Origin: Meandrina meandrites
Lineage: Eukaryota; Cnidaria; Anthozoa; Scleractinia; Meandrinidae
DNA: 64,000 nt
Direction of reading: 5' to 3'
Assembly (NCBI GenBank): GCA_963693305.1
Contig: OY855913.1
Span: 26,246,614-26,310,613 of the forward strand
Shown piece after piece: positions 1 to 11,700 of this stretch. Position 1 is the stretch's first letter, and each line of letters starts with the position of its first letter. The notes under the pieces were generated by a model. That model did no database searches, was not told the origin of the DNA, and worked only from the letters and a program-made list of their open reading frames with translations. A program made the position numbers and the translations under genes.

Positions 1-409
1 CTACAAACAGTTGGTTGGTTGGTATTGGTCAGACATCATATCTGAATCTGTTATTTGTTGAGATCAGTGTACTTGTCGTTTTGATACATGCAATTTGTAA
101 TTATGGAAACACAAAAGAATGTTGCATAGAAGAAGGGTAAAGGAAAGTCCAAGTTTAAACATTGATGATTAATTCATTCAAAAACAAATTTGCCAGACAC
201 AATTTCTGACCACAGTTGTTAATTTTGTTGGACATGAACAAATCTTGGTCAGCCAGTGTCTGATGACCGACTGTTACATGTATTTGTAGTCCTGTTAGGC
301 TAATAATAATAATAATAATAAAACATTTTCCCTTTTAAGAGAAAAATTACCATAATTGCCATTAATTCTATGCTGCATTGGACACATGTTATGGATGGTT
401 GTTTTCCAG
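1..409 (+). other. Upstream intron of the carboxypeptidase gene
   Basis: Non-coding AT-rich sequence before the exon acceptor at 408-409. It contains a short (TAA)n run near 301-320. No other exon was seen. Confidence 0.6.
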
Positions 410-816
410 GAATTGAGGGAGCTGAAATACATGTTGGCGACCGAAATCATCCTGTGAGAAGTGCCAAGGACGGAGACTTCTGGCGTTTGCTTGTTCCTGG
501 GACATATGAAGTGGAAGTCTCAAAACACGGCTACACTCCTGTAAAGAGGACCATTCAAGTAAACAAAGGACCAGCGACAAAACAAGTGTTTGTCCTCGCA
601 CGAAATGGCCAGAGTCTTGACGAAGGTGGTACTCAGTTAGAGGAGGTCAAAATGGATGACAAGAAACCTGTCCCAGTTTCTTTGATTATTGGCCTGACAG
701 TTGTTTGCCTCATTTCGCTGATGTTAGCATTGGCACTCGCTATCATGCTTGCCAAGAAATACAGAGGACGTGAGAGTACTCAAGGGGAATACTCTCAGGT
801 CCATACTGACCCATAA
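410..816 (+). CDS. Metallocarboxypeptidase (CPD/CPM-like), C-terminal exon only
   Basis: Last coding exon of a metallocarboxypeptidase of the CPD/CPM/CPE group; the catalytic domain must lie upstream of the window. A TTTTCCAG acceptor ends at 409 and the exon opens in phase 1, with GA completing a Gly codon. About 75 residues form the transthyretin-like beta domain that follows these peptidase domains. Its hallmark is the GxFWRLLVPGTYEVEVSKHG stretch, like the G-x-Y/F-WRLL-PG-Y signature of the family. A single hydrophobic helix follows (PVSLIIGLTVVCLISLMLAL and onward), then a basic stop-transfer KKYRGR and a tail of about 15 residues ending SQVHTDP. The enzyme would be type I membrane-anchored, trimming C-terminal Lys/Arg in the secretory pathway or at the cell surface. 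The tail is much shorter than in vertebrate CPD and has no obvious furin-like sorting motif. An ATG at 370 lies in the intron and is not the start. Confidence 0.85.
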
Positions 817-1075
817 AACTGGATGGTAAAACAGTAAATAACTGCCAGTAATTCATGGGTGCTACATTACATTATGTTATTTTCTTTTATCTTAGAAACA
901 ATTTTATAATTACACTGACATGTGTGTTCTGTGTTCAGTTGACATATTTTTGGCTTTAATCTCCTGCAGGCAGTGAAAATGACTGAGAAATTGCTGTCAC
1001 TAATTCCCATGCTTAAAGTGACAGTGTCCTGGGCGATATATCAGAGTTTTCTATAAACTTGTTTTATTATCCCGC

Positions 1076-1097
1076 AATAAAAGTGAAACAAAATAAA
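1076..1097 (+). promoter_or_regulatory. Candidate polyadenylation signals of the carboxypeptidase gene
   Basis: Two AATAAA hexamers (1076-1081 and 1092-1097) lie about 260-280 nt after the stop codon, on the gene strand. The spacing suits a 3' UTR end; no transcript evidence is available. Confidence 0.4.
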
Positions 1098-1600
1098 CAC
1101 CAAAAGTGTTGAAAGCAAAAAACGTCAACTAAATGGAAAAAAAATAGTGATTAATAGTTTCGAAATTTCACCAAAATGGCAATTTTGATTTCTTGTCATC
1201 CTGTCACAAAATCAAACTTGATGAACTGTTATCCACCTCCATTCTTGTAATCCTACACTTCTTCAAAATTTGTGATCGATTTTGCTCTGCGGAATTTTTT
1301 TCTTCAATTTATATTCTGTGGCATTTGGCAATTGAATAATGAATACAGAAATTAGGAAACAAAAGGCAACTTTCAATAAATCACCCTGGATACTGTCCTT
1401 TTAATACGGCATACATTGTTATGTTTCTTTTTGTTTGTTTTTTCTGTTAAGGTAGCAGAATTAAACTAATCAAATGCAATTTCTTTGTACAATAATGATT
1501 AAGAACAGGGTGAAAAGAAAAATGCCATAAAAATGTTTAGTTAGCAGGGGTTTTTTTATTTCTTCCAAGATTATAGATGCCATGGCATCTTTTATTTTGT

Positions 1601-2998
1601 TTAAGGTGGTACCCTGGAGTTTGACAGGTCCGTTTTGGATGGAAATTTCTCAAAATTAAGAGAAGTGATTGAAGTAAAAACATATCAGGTCAAGACAACT
1701 TAAGTTAAGCTTCAGAAAAATTGATGTTTGAGGTGACAATTTTCACACCTCAGGTGACACACCCCATTTGAATTGCGGGCTCAAAATTTAGAAATTTTCG
1801 TTTTACGGCTTTCTTTTTAAAAGCTGGTCAAACTGAAATGTAGGAGTCTATTCCTATACAGAAAAGGAAAAATCCTGCGGGAGCCCGGAGCGGAATGCCA
1901 CATCTTTCCTCAGATATCGAGTGTTAAAGTAAAAAACACGTGCTGATAATTTACGCGGCGCTTACATCGCGAAGAAAACTCCTTTTGCTCCAGGCTCCCG
2001 TGAAAAGTTTCTTACACCATAACAACAAACCACACAAATTTCATTCAGATACGATAAACTACAACTTTATTCTTAAAATACCTTTCAGTGCGGTCTGTGT
2101 AGGTCCTTAAATTGTGGTAGTTTCTCGCCGATATCGCATCATAAATCGTGTTTTATCGGGCGCCATTTTGAAATCTTCTTATAAAACCGCTGTTCGAAGT
2201 GTTTGTGGCAACACATGACCGATTACAGCGCGAAGAATACCGAAAATCTACGATCTTGTCCGTCCTTTGACGAAGTTCAACATGGTGGCATAAACAATTA
2301 CGTAATGCATAGCAACGGTGTGATTTTGAGACCTCGGCTAATGGGCACAGCGGATAATAGGCGTACTGAGTTACTGCGCACGTATCCTGTGAAGAATCTC
2401 ATGCTGGGCGGCACATTCTTGCGGTGTTGTGTAAATATAATGTCACGAGTCCAAAAAATGAAATAAACCATGATATAGCCATTAAATGGAGCCAAAATAC
2501 CAAGGAACTACACAAAGGACACGAGTTAAGTTTATTTCTGCCATCAACTTTGAATTCAAGACGTGTAAATTGCTCTGAAGGACTGATTTTGGCTTATAGT
2601 CGATATTTCACAACGATCGATAGTGTAACACAATGCCGCTTTCTAAATCACGTTCGTCCGGTATAATGATCATCATTTAGCTTCTTTTGTAGACTATTTT
2701 GCAGACACTTTCACAGGAAAGCTACAGTGGACCTGAACTTGTGTCTTCCAAGATGTAGCAAAGCTTTTCAGCGGCAAAAGCAGCCTCAAATCAACCATTG
2801 GTGCGTGTCACACAACAAATTCAATATGGCGGCGCAAAGCGCCAGCTTAGCAACCAACTTTAGGCTTTAATTATTCCACACATAGCCAGAATGTAGCGCT
2901 TATGTCTTGGTATTGTGAATAAATCTATGTTATCTTTGAAATCCTTAAATGTTTTGATATGTTTCATTTTTGAGCCAAACTCCAGTGTACCACCTTAA
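1601..2998. mobile_element. TTAA-flanked TIR element, about 1.4 kb, non-autonomous
   Basis: The left end reads TTAAGGTGGTACCCTGGAG and the right end is its near-perfect reverse complement (CTCCAGTGTACCACCTTAA). The inverted repeats are about 23 bp and both ends carry TTAA. TTAA target sites are typical of piggyBac- and Kolobok-type transposons. No transposase-like reading frame was recognised inside, so it looks non-autonomous. Confidence 0.75.
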
Positions 2999-4701
2999 CA
3001 TGTCAGGAATTTATTTGAATTTATTTAGGAATTTTGTTTGAAAATCCATGATAATACATGATAATATTATTTTGCTCACATTGTTAAAGTGTTATAATGG
3101 ATTAAGTTTTGCTACAATGTTGAAGTGCTGGTTGTGTTAATACAGGAAGTTACAATTGGGCATTTCTCTGTTCACATTCGAACCCTTTTCGTTGCGGTTA
3201 ATAAGCAATAAGTAAAAAATGATAAATGGGGTCAAAACTGAGTGAAAGGAAAGAATTAATAAAAAATAGTTTTAGTTTGTTTTTGCAATGAAAAAAAGGC
3301 AACTGAAGTAATTTTGACTTATCTGTGAATCAGTGATAACTTACTCTAAAATTGAGGATAGAAACAGAATGGCACTCTTACAATATTTCCCTTGCCAGCG
3401 TTTTCCCTATAAGGCATTCCTTGCTGGCTCCGAGATAAATTTCCAGTTGTAAGCCAACCTTAAGTTGTATAAGCCCAGGACTTAGCATGTCAAGATTGAC
3501 TCACTGATTCACCGATTGGTTGTTGTTCAGTTTTAAATGACATTTGTTTGCAAGTAGCAGCCTGAGATGCTCTAGACAGATCTTGGTACAGCATAAATTG
3601 AGTGCAGGAAGAGAGAGACAGCTACAGGCACAAGCTAATTGAGGTTAGCTTTTTACATTTTCCAGAATTTAAATTATAGAACTCATATAATTGTGGCCCA
3701 CAGGGCAATGGTGATGTATAAATATAAATTTTATTGAGTGGTACATGTGTACCTTTATTTATTATTTTTTGTTATCAGTTATCTAGAGCTGCTTATTTTA
3801 TCTTCAGGTTAGTGGACTTAAAAAGTATACTCCACTTAATTATAGATGTTGCTTATTTTAGCACATTTATGTTCATTATCTGTTGTAAAGATTACATAAA
3901 ATGTTGCAATATTTTAGTCAATGCAAGGGAGAGATACGACTTCAGACCTAAGTGCACATGCTCAAGATCATCATGTGTCATATCAATGAGATGTCATTCA
4001 TAGAGCCTCCTTTTCTATTGGTCGACGACAGAGAAAAGTGACAGCTCTCTTCTGGGAACCACTCTGGTTGCCATAATATTCAAGCCCAGTCCTACAGTCG
4101 AGCAACCATTGGAGCGAAAAGTGCCCTTACAGGGACTTGTGGGAGGTTACAAATGCAGAATTAGTCATTTTTTTAGGACCATGACTACGTTATGGAACAC
4201 GTAAAAGGGGGCTCTGACTACCTTTTTATTTTTAGCTGAATATTTTTTTTCTATTTTTAGTAAAGATTAGATGAACAAAACAATCTCTCCCTTGCACAAC
4301 GTGACTTTGGTAACCATGTAAAATGTTACATATAAATGGGGAAAAATTGTAGTGGAGATGGGTATAGAGAAGTAAATAAAATGCAGTTGTACATCGAATT
4401 GTGTTGTTCAATGTGTTAGCAGTTACGTTTAGTCGAGCGGTCTAGGAAACCTGCCCGGCGTCCTTCCTCTCTCCCCACCTTGAAGAACACACCCATTCAG
4501 TTTGGACGAGCTTTTTTTCGTTCAACCATATTTCGAGGTGGCACTTTTCCTACATAAAGCAAATGTTTATCCAGAAATGCCATAGAAGATATCAGGTCAT
4601 GTTGGAAATCACATTTTTTTGGCGGTACGACAAGCATGCCATGGGGCGGGAAGAAGGCAGTCGACAAGTTCAAAGCTGCAACATACAACAGATTCCACAA
4701 C
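2999..4701. other. Intergenic, nothing firm recognised
   Basis: AT-rich sequence with only short chance reading frames. No SINE, hairpin or conserved exon was recognised. Confidence 0.4.
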
Positions 4702-5165
4702 CCGGGGGGGGGGGGGGGGGGTCACTCCCATATATGGGCTATATAGGTATGTGCCGCGGGATAGGGTATGGTTTTTGAGGTCCTCGGTCCTCATTTTTGC
4801 TCCTTTTGGCATTGTGTTCCCGGTGTTATCCTTAGATAGGGTACCTAAATCCTATCAGCTAAAATAAATGCCCAACTAAACGTAACAAAAGAAACGGCCT
4901 GTTTAAATTATAAACTATCCGTTCAACTAGTAGGAAAGCGATTTTGTAAAGATTTGTGTTTTGCCGTGTGCGGTTAGCCGTTATTTGGATCGTCACCCAA
5001 CGATTCTCCTCTCCTTGAATAGGGTGTCATTTTTCGGGTTTGGGCCTTAACAAGGGTATCAATTTTCGTTTTCTCTATCCTTAAATAGGGTCAGGGTTTA
5101 AGAACCTTCGCGGCACACCCCCAACCGAAATTCATGGGAGTACCCCCCCCCCCCCCCCCCCCGGG
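4702..5165. mobile_element. hAT-like MITE with poly-G/poly-C termini (copy 1)
   Basis: The element starts CCGGG followed by a long G run and ACTCCCATATATGGGC. It ends TGGGAGTA followed by a long C run and GGG. Both flanks show TCCACAAC (4694-4701 and 5166-5173), a target duplication of 7-8 bp. The body carries GTATGTGCCGCGGGATAGGG near the left end, which recurs in copies at 14.3, 16.9 and 41.7 kb. There is no coding capacity. Confidence 0.75.
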
Positions 5166-5307
5166 TCCACAACATGAAACAACGATCAGTATTACTCCCC
5201 CTCGGTAGAATGCTAACCAAAGTCCTGGGAACGAGGTTGTTCTAACCCGTTACCACTAGTAACAAGATTAAGTCGCACTGCCAAAACTGCCGCGAGAGGC
5301 CTGCGCG

Positions 5308-5962
5308 TTAAGCGGGGAGACTCTTAACTACAGATCAAGAGCATTTGCCAAAGGATAGCTGAAGACTATATTTTGAAGGGAGCGATTCTGAAGCTTTTTG
5401 TAACGCTAAATGGTGAATTTTATTTGGGGGTACACCTGCTTTGAAAAATGTATCATTGCGCGTGCGAAACTAGTCCCAGTGACAAACCGCGCGTTCGAAT
5501 TTAAAATCCCTAAGACTCCACAAAAACAAGATAAAGTTTTGATTTCTTTTACGAATCAGAGATAACGTCGCCATCTTTATAATCTGACGTATGCTTTTAG
5601 CGTGTACACGAAAAAAGGAAACGCTACTGATGAAAGCCTGTAACTACGAGTGGTTATTGCGCAATATCTCTTATAACAATGCGAATTTCACAAAAACGAT
5701 ACGTCACATTACGCGTGCGGACGTTCTTTATCTATTGACGTTCATTTTAATTTTAAAATCTATCCGCCATTTGCGTTTTAGGGTTTATTCTGTTCTGGTC
5801 ACGTGACGGGTTAAATATTGCCGTGACTTGAAACTCTTGTAGGAATCTTCAATAGAAAAAACTCGTGCAAAAATCTTCTCCGTATGAGGTCTGATTTCCA
5901 AAATATGGCAATTTGAAACTCGCCTTAGAAACAAATTGGTAGTTAAGAGTCACCCCCCTTAA
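5308..5962. mobile_element. TTAA-flanked MITE, about 655 bp
   Basis: The ends are TTAAGCGGGGAGACTCTTAA on the left and the reverse complement of TTAAGGGGGGTGACTCTTAA on the right. The TIR extends to about 24 bp with a few mismatches, and TTAA sits at each end. No protein was recognised inside. Confidence 0.65.
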
Positions 5963-6384
5963 CTTCAACAAAACCGCCAGCTACACAGGATAAGCTTATC
6001 CCGGATTGGGCCATTCCAATAGCAACGGTCCGTACTTTAAAAAAACCCGACCGAGGAAGTGGCAGTTAGAGAATTGAAGTATCCCTTTATCATACATGTA
6101 TAATAATGTTCTTATTACACGAAGACAGTTGAGAGAGATAATAACTTAATCGACCAATCGGAACACTGCATCGTATTGGACCGCGTTAGGTTCAATTATA
6201 TCACATGACCGGAAGTATAGAGATCCTATGCACAGCGGGATTGTGGATATGTCAGACATAAAATAACTGGCTGAAAACTGGGTAAAAGGAAGGGCAAGTA
6301 ATCTCTTTTGGCTCCCTTGGTCATGTGAAAGAATCTCAATCTAAATCTTGTCGTAAAGGAATATTAAATATTTCAGTTTGACGT

Positions 6385-6600
6385 AATGCATATGAAATAA
6401 TTCATATATGAACTGCGGATGTATAAGAAGGTGATAAGTGATCATCACAGTGAATTTCCAATTTAAGCTCTTGGAATAAAGAAGCCTGAAAAAAAAATCA
6501 GGGCTTCAACGGGATCCGTGACCTTCGCGATACCGGTGCGATACTGTACCAACTGAGCTATGAAGCCACACATTGGGAGCGAGGTCAATTGTGATTTCTT
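6385..6600 (-). mobile_element. tRNA-derived SINE (family 2), minus orientation
   Basis: On the minus strand, 6572-6497 reads as a tRNA-like head with the A-box-like TAGCTCAGTTGG and a folded arm, closing GTTGAAGCCC. A tail with AAATTGGAAATTCACTG and TGATCACTTATCACC follows. The B box is decayed (GTCACGGATCCC). The 3' tail recurs at 6628-6712 and 7196-7282, so this is a dispersed SINE and not a tRNA gene. Confidence 0.7.
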
Positions 6601-6627
6601 ATTTTCCTGTGGGAGGAGTGAATTGAC

Positions 6628-6713
6628 GTAATATACATGAAATAATTCATGTCTGAACTGCGGATGTATATGGAGGAGATAAGTGATCATCACAGTGAAT
6701 TTCCAATTTAAGT
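6628..6713 (-). mobile_element. Second, truncated tail of SINE family 2
   Basis: Repeats the tail of the neighbouring copy almost exactly: ATGAAATAATTCAT, GAACTGCGGATGTATA and GATAAGTGATCATCACAGTG. It lacks the tRNA-like head. Confidence 0.6.
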
Positions 6714-6858
6714 AAGATATCAAACACGAGAGAGCGTGTTTCATCACATTTCCAAACACCGAGAAGTTGAAAATACGACGCGCATCGGAGTATTTTTGAC
6801 GAACTTTGAGGTGTTTTGAAATGTGATGAAACACTCTGTCCAGTGTTTGATATATCTT
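6714..6858. repeat. Foldback element of the AAACAC / TTTCATCACATTTC family
   Basis: The left arm has ATATCAAACAC and GTTTCATCACATTTCCAAAC. The right arm has the complement (GAAATGTGATGAAACACTC and GTGTTTGATATAT). The loop contains AAATACGACGCGCATCGGAG. A second, partial copy is at 34528-34627. Confidence 0.6.
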
Positions 6859-7002
6859 CTCAATCGAAACTAAAACTAAGCAGAAAACGGAGAAATGAAA
6901 TCATAAAAATCTATGCTAATTAAGATCAGATTTCCAAACTGCCTTCACGGTTCTGATTTCCTTTGTTTTAACTAGATGAATTATTAATGAGTTTGAAAAG
7001 CA

Positions 7003-7195
7003 TGGAGAAACTACGTTTAGATAGAAGACGAATTAAACTATATTAAAAAACATCTCCTTCTCACCGCCCAATGATATCAGGCGTTCTGTTTTTTGTTTTG
7101 CTTTTACATGAGAAAAAGATACCGTGGGTTTATCGGATCTATGGACATTTTGAACTTGTACCGAAAGAACTTCCTCCGAGCCTGCCATTTTTCCG
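7003..7195 (+). repeat. Direct repeat, unit 1 of a local duplication
   Basis: Shares ATGGAGAAACTACG, AGATAGAAGACGAATTAA, CCTTCTCACCGCCCAAT and GGACATTTTGAACTTGTA-type blocks with 7645-7824. This unit carries an indel that breaks the frame that is open in unit 2. Confidence 0.6.
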
Positions 7196-7282
7196 TTGAA
7201 GCCCCGATTTTTTTCAGGCTTCTTAATTCCAGTTGCTTAAATTGGAAATTCACTGCAATGATCACTTATCACCTTCATATTT
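7196..7282 (+). mobile_element. 3' fragment of SINE family 2
   Basis: Contains GTTGAAGCCCCGATTTTTTT, CAGGCTTCTTAATTC, TTGCTTAAATTGGAAATTCA and ATGATCACTTATCACCTTC. It is the plus-orientation tail of the family seen at 6385-6713, inserted right after direct-repeat unit 1. Confidence 0.6.
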
Positions 7283-7302
7283 CAGTTTGTTAAACCCAGA
7301 AA

Positions 7303-7785
7303 TTGTTGTTGTCAGAAAAACAAAACACGAATATCGAACCATATATTAGGTGGACAAATGACCACTCGTGGGTACGATTTAGACGGTTCTATTTTGCCAA
7401 CAATTTATCACATGCGAGACGTTTACGCTATGACTTTCGACCATTTACACGCGTGCGACATTTTCACTTTCGACATCACAAAATCGCATACAAAGTTGCC
7501 GCCAAAATGGCCGAAAAGCAAATCGTCTTGGCTATGGCTGTTTTTTGCAAGAGAAGAAGGAAACGGTGGAGACTACGAGGAGAAGATAGAGAGAAGAAAT
7601 GGTTACAGCGAAGACGGGAGAAAGGCGTTTCCAAGCAATTGATGATGGAGAAACTACGATCAGATAGAAGACGAATTAAGCTATTAAAAAACACCTCCTT
7701 CTCACCGCCCAATAATATCAGGCGTGCCTTCGGTCTTTTCTTGAGAAAAGATACCTTGGATTTATCGGATTTATGGGCATTTTGA
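7303..7785 (+). pseudogene. Arg/Lys-rich open frame, possible transposon relic
   Basis: A 160-residue open frame whose second half is very basic (FCKRRRKRWRLRGEDREKKW, then QRRREKG and KLRSDRRRIKLLKN). The last 48 residues are encoded by direct-repeat unit 2. An arginine-rich block with W and R spacing loosely recalls the N-terminal part of PIF/Harbinger transposon proteins, but no catalytic residues are present. It may equally be a chance frame. Its start and any splicing are undetermined. Confidence 0.2.
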
Positions 7786-7824
7786 ACTTGTATCGAAACA
7801 ACTTAATCCGAGTTTGCCATTTTG
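7645..7824 (+). repeat. Direct repeat, unit 2 of a local duplication
   Basis: Partner of 7003-7195. The blocks are in the same order and orientation, with roughly 85% similarity judged by eye. The frame MMEKLRSDRRRIKLLKN is intact here. Confidence 0.6.
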
Positions 7825-8728
7825 ACGCGACACGGCCACTTCCACCCACTAAGACAAAAGTTATTTTAAATTGTTAAATGATGTTTATTCTTATCGACCC
7901 ATTTCTTTTTTATTAACAATTTTGTTTACATACAAATATATAAAACACCAGGAAAGACCTCGGCAACTTCTTTTCTTATCAAGCCGTTACGTTCAAAACG
8001 TTTCCCAGGTTACTCCCAGCCGTCGCCACTAAGACTGACATTATTATAACGGAATTTAAAGTGAATTTACACTTTATCGAAGAATCTCGCGATCTACTTT
8101 CGTCGCAAGACTATCATGAGCTGAATATGTTAAGACAGCGTTCAATTTTAAAAAAAAACTAGAAACACTCATTCCCCAGACTCCGCAGAGTTTGGCTATT
8201 TTATGTTGATGTGTTGCACAGGACGGTTTGAAGTACCAAGATATATGTAAGACACGTGACAACGTGTTTTACTTCTCATTTAATAATTGTTAAATGTAGT
8301 TCTCGTTGCCGTTATAACTAATCTAAAACGTACGTTATATATTATACTATTATTTATAATAATACAGTTATATTCATTTTCTTCTAATATGAAAGCAAAT
8401 GAAGGCAATGCAAGCCTACTAACGTTATATTTTCAACAATTATATTCACCTTCTGAATTTGTTTTTAGATTTTCGCCTTTCAAAGAACAATTTAAGTCTG
8501 GTATGCTAAATAAAGAGTTGGTAACTAAACTTACTATATCAGCTATCGTGTAAAATTTGAAAAACTGAAGTTTCGAGTATTCCTCGTCGAAACAAATTTC
8601 CCTTTTTGCTATGAATATACACTTGGTTACATTAACCGAATAACTAAAAATTATTTTATCTCAACTCCCCGCTTCCATTTCCCATCCAGTAATTAAGACT
8701 ATTATGAAACTTCGTTTCTCCGTATTGT
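7825..8728. other. Intergenic, downstream of oxygenase gene A
   Basis: AT-rich. Probably includes the 3' UTR of the minus-strand gene ending at 8729. No recognised repeat or exon. Confidence 0.4.
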
Positions 8729-11700
8729 CTATTCCGAAAACCAATCGAAACTTTGTTGAAACTTAGCATGATAATAATCACCAAATCTGAACGGCAATTT
8801 TAATAGGAACTCGGGGTTGTAGTTTAGGTCCCTCGTCAGGTCGCTATCCAGTGGCTCGATGACACACTTGGGGTTCGGTCCGTAGAAGAATGGGGCTGAA
8901 TATCTGTGCTTATCTGGAGAGCTCCTGACACGATGGATACTTGCGCGATAAAGGCCATTGGTCCAGGCTTCCAATGGGTCTCCAACATTAACGACAAAGG
9001 TACCTGTGAAAAGAACGAATGTCAATATTTTAAGTATTTTTTTGTCCCTCATTAATTATGATGTTTTTAATGTCACTTCGCCTAACACAAGCATGATAAG
9101 GGAAACCTTTTTCAGCATGCAGTGAGCAGCTCTCGTAAGCTTGTAATTCTATTGGTCCTCTTGAGTGTAGCAATACTGTTGCTATTGTTTTGGGGCCAGG
9201 TTGGAGCATTGCGCGTATTGTTCGTTCTGTTGCTTTCTCGGCGAGTAGCGAGCCGTAAATGTGGGACATTGCAAAAGTGGCTAACCAACCCTAACTTGTA
9301 CTTCACCGTTAATCTCTATCTAAGGCTAAGACAGCCTTTTTTCAAAACTATTTGGAAGAATTCATTTCTAGAAAATTCTCTGCCTAATTAAAGAGCGGTA
9401 ATTCATAAAATTCTCTAATAACAAACGTTTGTAGCAATGAATCATAAAAGGTCTCTCCAGTCAAAGGCTTACAAGCTAATGAATTGATAAGATATTCCTT
9501 GATGGAGTGGCTAGTGGCCGAATAGTTAGAGCGCTGGACTCTGGATCGAGTGGTCTGGGTACGAGCCCAGACGCCCAGACCGGGGTAACAACGTCATGGC
9601 AACTGAGGCACCTCACTTTCACAGTGCAACTCTCTCACGTCTCCACCCGGGGCAGAAATATAAATAGGTTCCGGAGAATTACCTGTCAGGGTAGCCTGAC
9701 AAAAATGCAAAAGTAGGTGAGGCACCTGCAATAAACTAGGATCGTACCCACGGGGAAAAGAAATATTCCTAGTCGCCCTGACAATATTTGCGATGAAACC
9801 CAGAAATCAATGACTGTGTGATAAGACCCCTTGGTTTGTAGAAATTTAACATGAAATTACCTGGGATGGGAGGTACATCTATCCATTCTTCATCTGATAT
9901 CTGAACTTCCAATCCCCCGACATCATCCTGCAATACCATTGTGAGCACTTCGTGGTCTGTATGTGGCCCCACCCCCCACGAGCTGTCCTTACACTGGCTG
10001 GCAGGGTAAGACCACATGGCCATCCATGCACTTGGATTAGAAAACATGTCGTCAAAATGGTCTTTCTTTAGCTGTAGACCCATTGCTATAGTACGCATCA
10101 AAGACAATCTGTAAATGAATGATTTGCATTTTAGTTATAGAGTATCTAGTCTGTCTAGAGTTTTTCTCGTGGGAGGCGCGGTGGTCGAATGATGAGTGCG
10201 CTGAGTGCGATGACTGCGCTGGGTAGCGAATATAGCGATCTGGTTACGAGCCCTGGCCATAATCATTGTGTTGTGTTCTTTGACAAACGCTGGGGGTAGC
10301 CCTTCACCGCGGTAAAACGTTAAAAAGAAGAAAACTACTTCAAAGATAAGGTTTTCATTTTAAGGGTTCAAAGTTTGATACATTAGAAGTATTCTCCTAG
10401 TTTACTAAATTTTTTGGAACTTTACTAAAAAAGTTCTAACTAGGAATGAACGTTTATTCGTTTGTCTCACGATAGAATCGCTTTGAGATGTTGATCGCGA
10501 CGTTTCGACTGCAATACTGCTAGTCTTCATCAGGCGATGAGGTCGATTGTTTTCGCGTCGCTATTTATGCACGTTGGTTCGCTGTGATTGGTGCATTTCG
10601 ATCCTCATTATTATTCCGACCAACAGATGATGTTCCCTCAGAGGTCCGCTTTGTAGTTGAACGGCTGTTATGCTTTCTGATCGTAGGTATCCATGCTTCA
10701 GGAATTTCCATTCCGCTGTCTCTATTGATGTTATTAGAATGAAGTCTTATTTGGATAGCCTCTTTGACCCTGCGTGTGTATCGGTGGGGGTCACGATCGA
10801 TAAACTTGACTTGGTTCCATAAAGGAAGATGCCCCGTTTCGTTTGCGTGCTCCGAAACTGCGGAGGTTTGCGTATGAGCAAGCCGTATGTCTCTGTTGTG
10901 TTCTTTTATCCTGTCTTGCATCGCTCTCCCTGTTTCCCCTATATATACTTTGCCGCATTCACATGGAATTTTGTATACAACACCTTCTTGTTTGCCTGGT
11001 TCTAGGGCGTCTTTCGGTCGTACTAAGTAAGACCGAAGAGTTGTGTCAGATTTAAAGACGGTGCGAACGCCTTGTTGTTGTAGGCAGCGGCGAAGAACCT
11101 CTGATACATCTTTAATATAGGGTAAAACCGCAGTGGATTTAAATTCCTGCGTGGGTTCAACTACAAAGCGGACCTCTGAGGGAACATCATCTGTTAGTCG
11201 GAATAATAATGAGGATCGAAGTGCACCAATCACAGCGAACCAACGTGCATAAATAGCGACGCGAAAACAATCGACCTCATCGCCTGATGAAGACTAGCAG
11301 TATTGCAGTCGAAACGTCGCGATCAACATCTCAAAGCGATTCTATCGTGAGACAAACGAATAAACGTTCATTCCTATCTTACACCACGATGAACAATATT
11401 CACATCTTTAATGACAAAGTTCTAACTGTTTGAAAACGACGAAATGCCGACTGTCGGCAAACGAATAAGTAAAGAATCTCCTTTGAGAGAACTGAAGATA
11501 TATTTACACTAAGCAGCTATTTAACGTATCCTTACTGATGCTTCCACGTTAGCGTGAATGATTTCTCTCAAAATAAGAAAACAAAAACAGCCTCAGACGT
11601 TTGACCGCGGTGAAGGGTAGCCCTATGATGGACTAGCATCCCGTCCTGGAGGGAGTGGAAATACTCCTAGTCACTTTGTGCCACCGAAACCTTCATTGAG

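Larger units (their letters stand above)
10303..11614. mobile_element. TIR element inserted in a SINE, itself split by a Penelope-like element
   Basis: The ends are TTCACCGCGGTAAAACGT and the reverse complement of TTCACCGCGGTCAAACGT, an 18-bp TIR with one mismatch. The flanking duplication is GGGTAGCCC (10294-10302 and 11615-11623), 8-9 bp, which suits a hAT-like MITE. Removing the nested Penelope-like insertion and its duplication leaves about 0.33 kb without coding sequence. Confidence 0.7.

Noticed and set aside
6497..6572. Apparent tRNA gene on the minus strand
   Set aside because: The A-box region is good but the T-arm/B box is decayed, and the sequence continues into a repeated tail seen twice more nearby. 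It is the head of a SINE.
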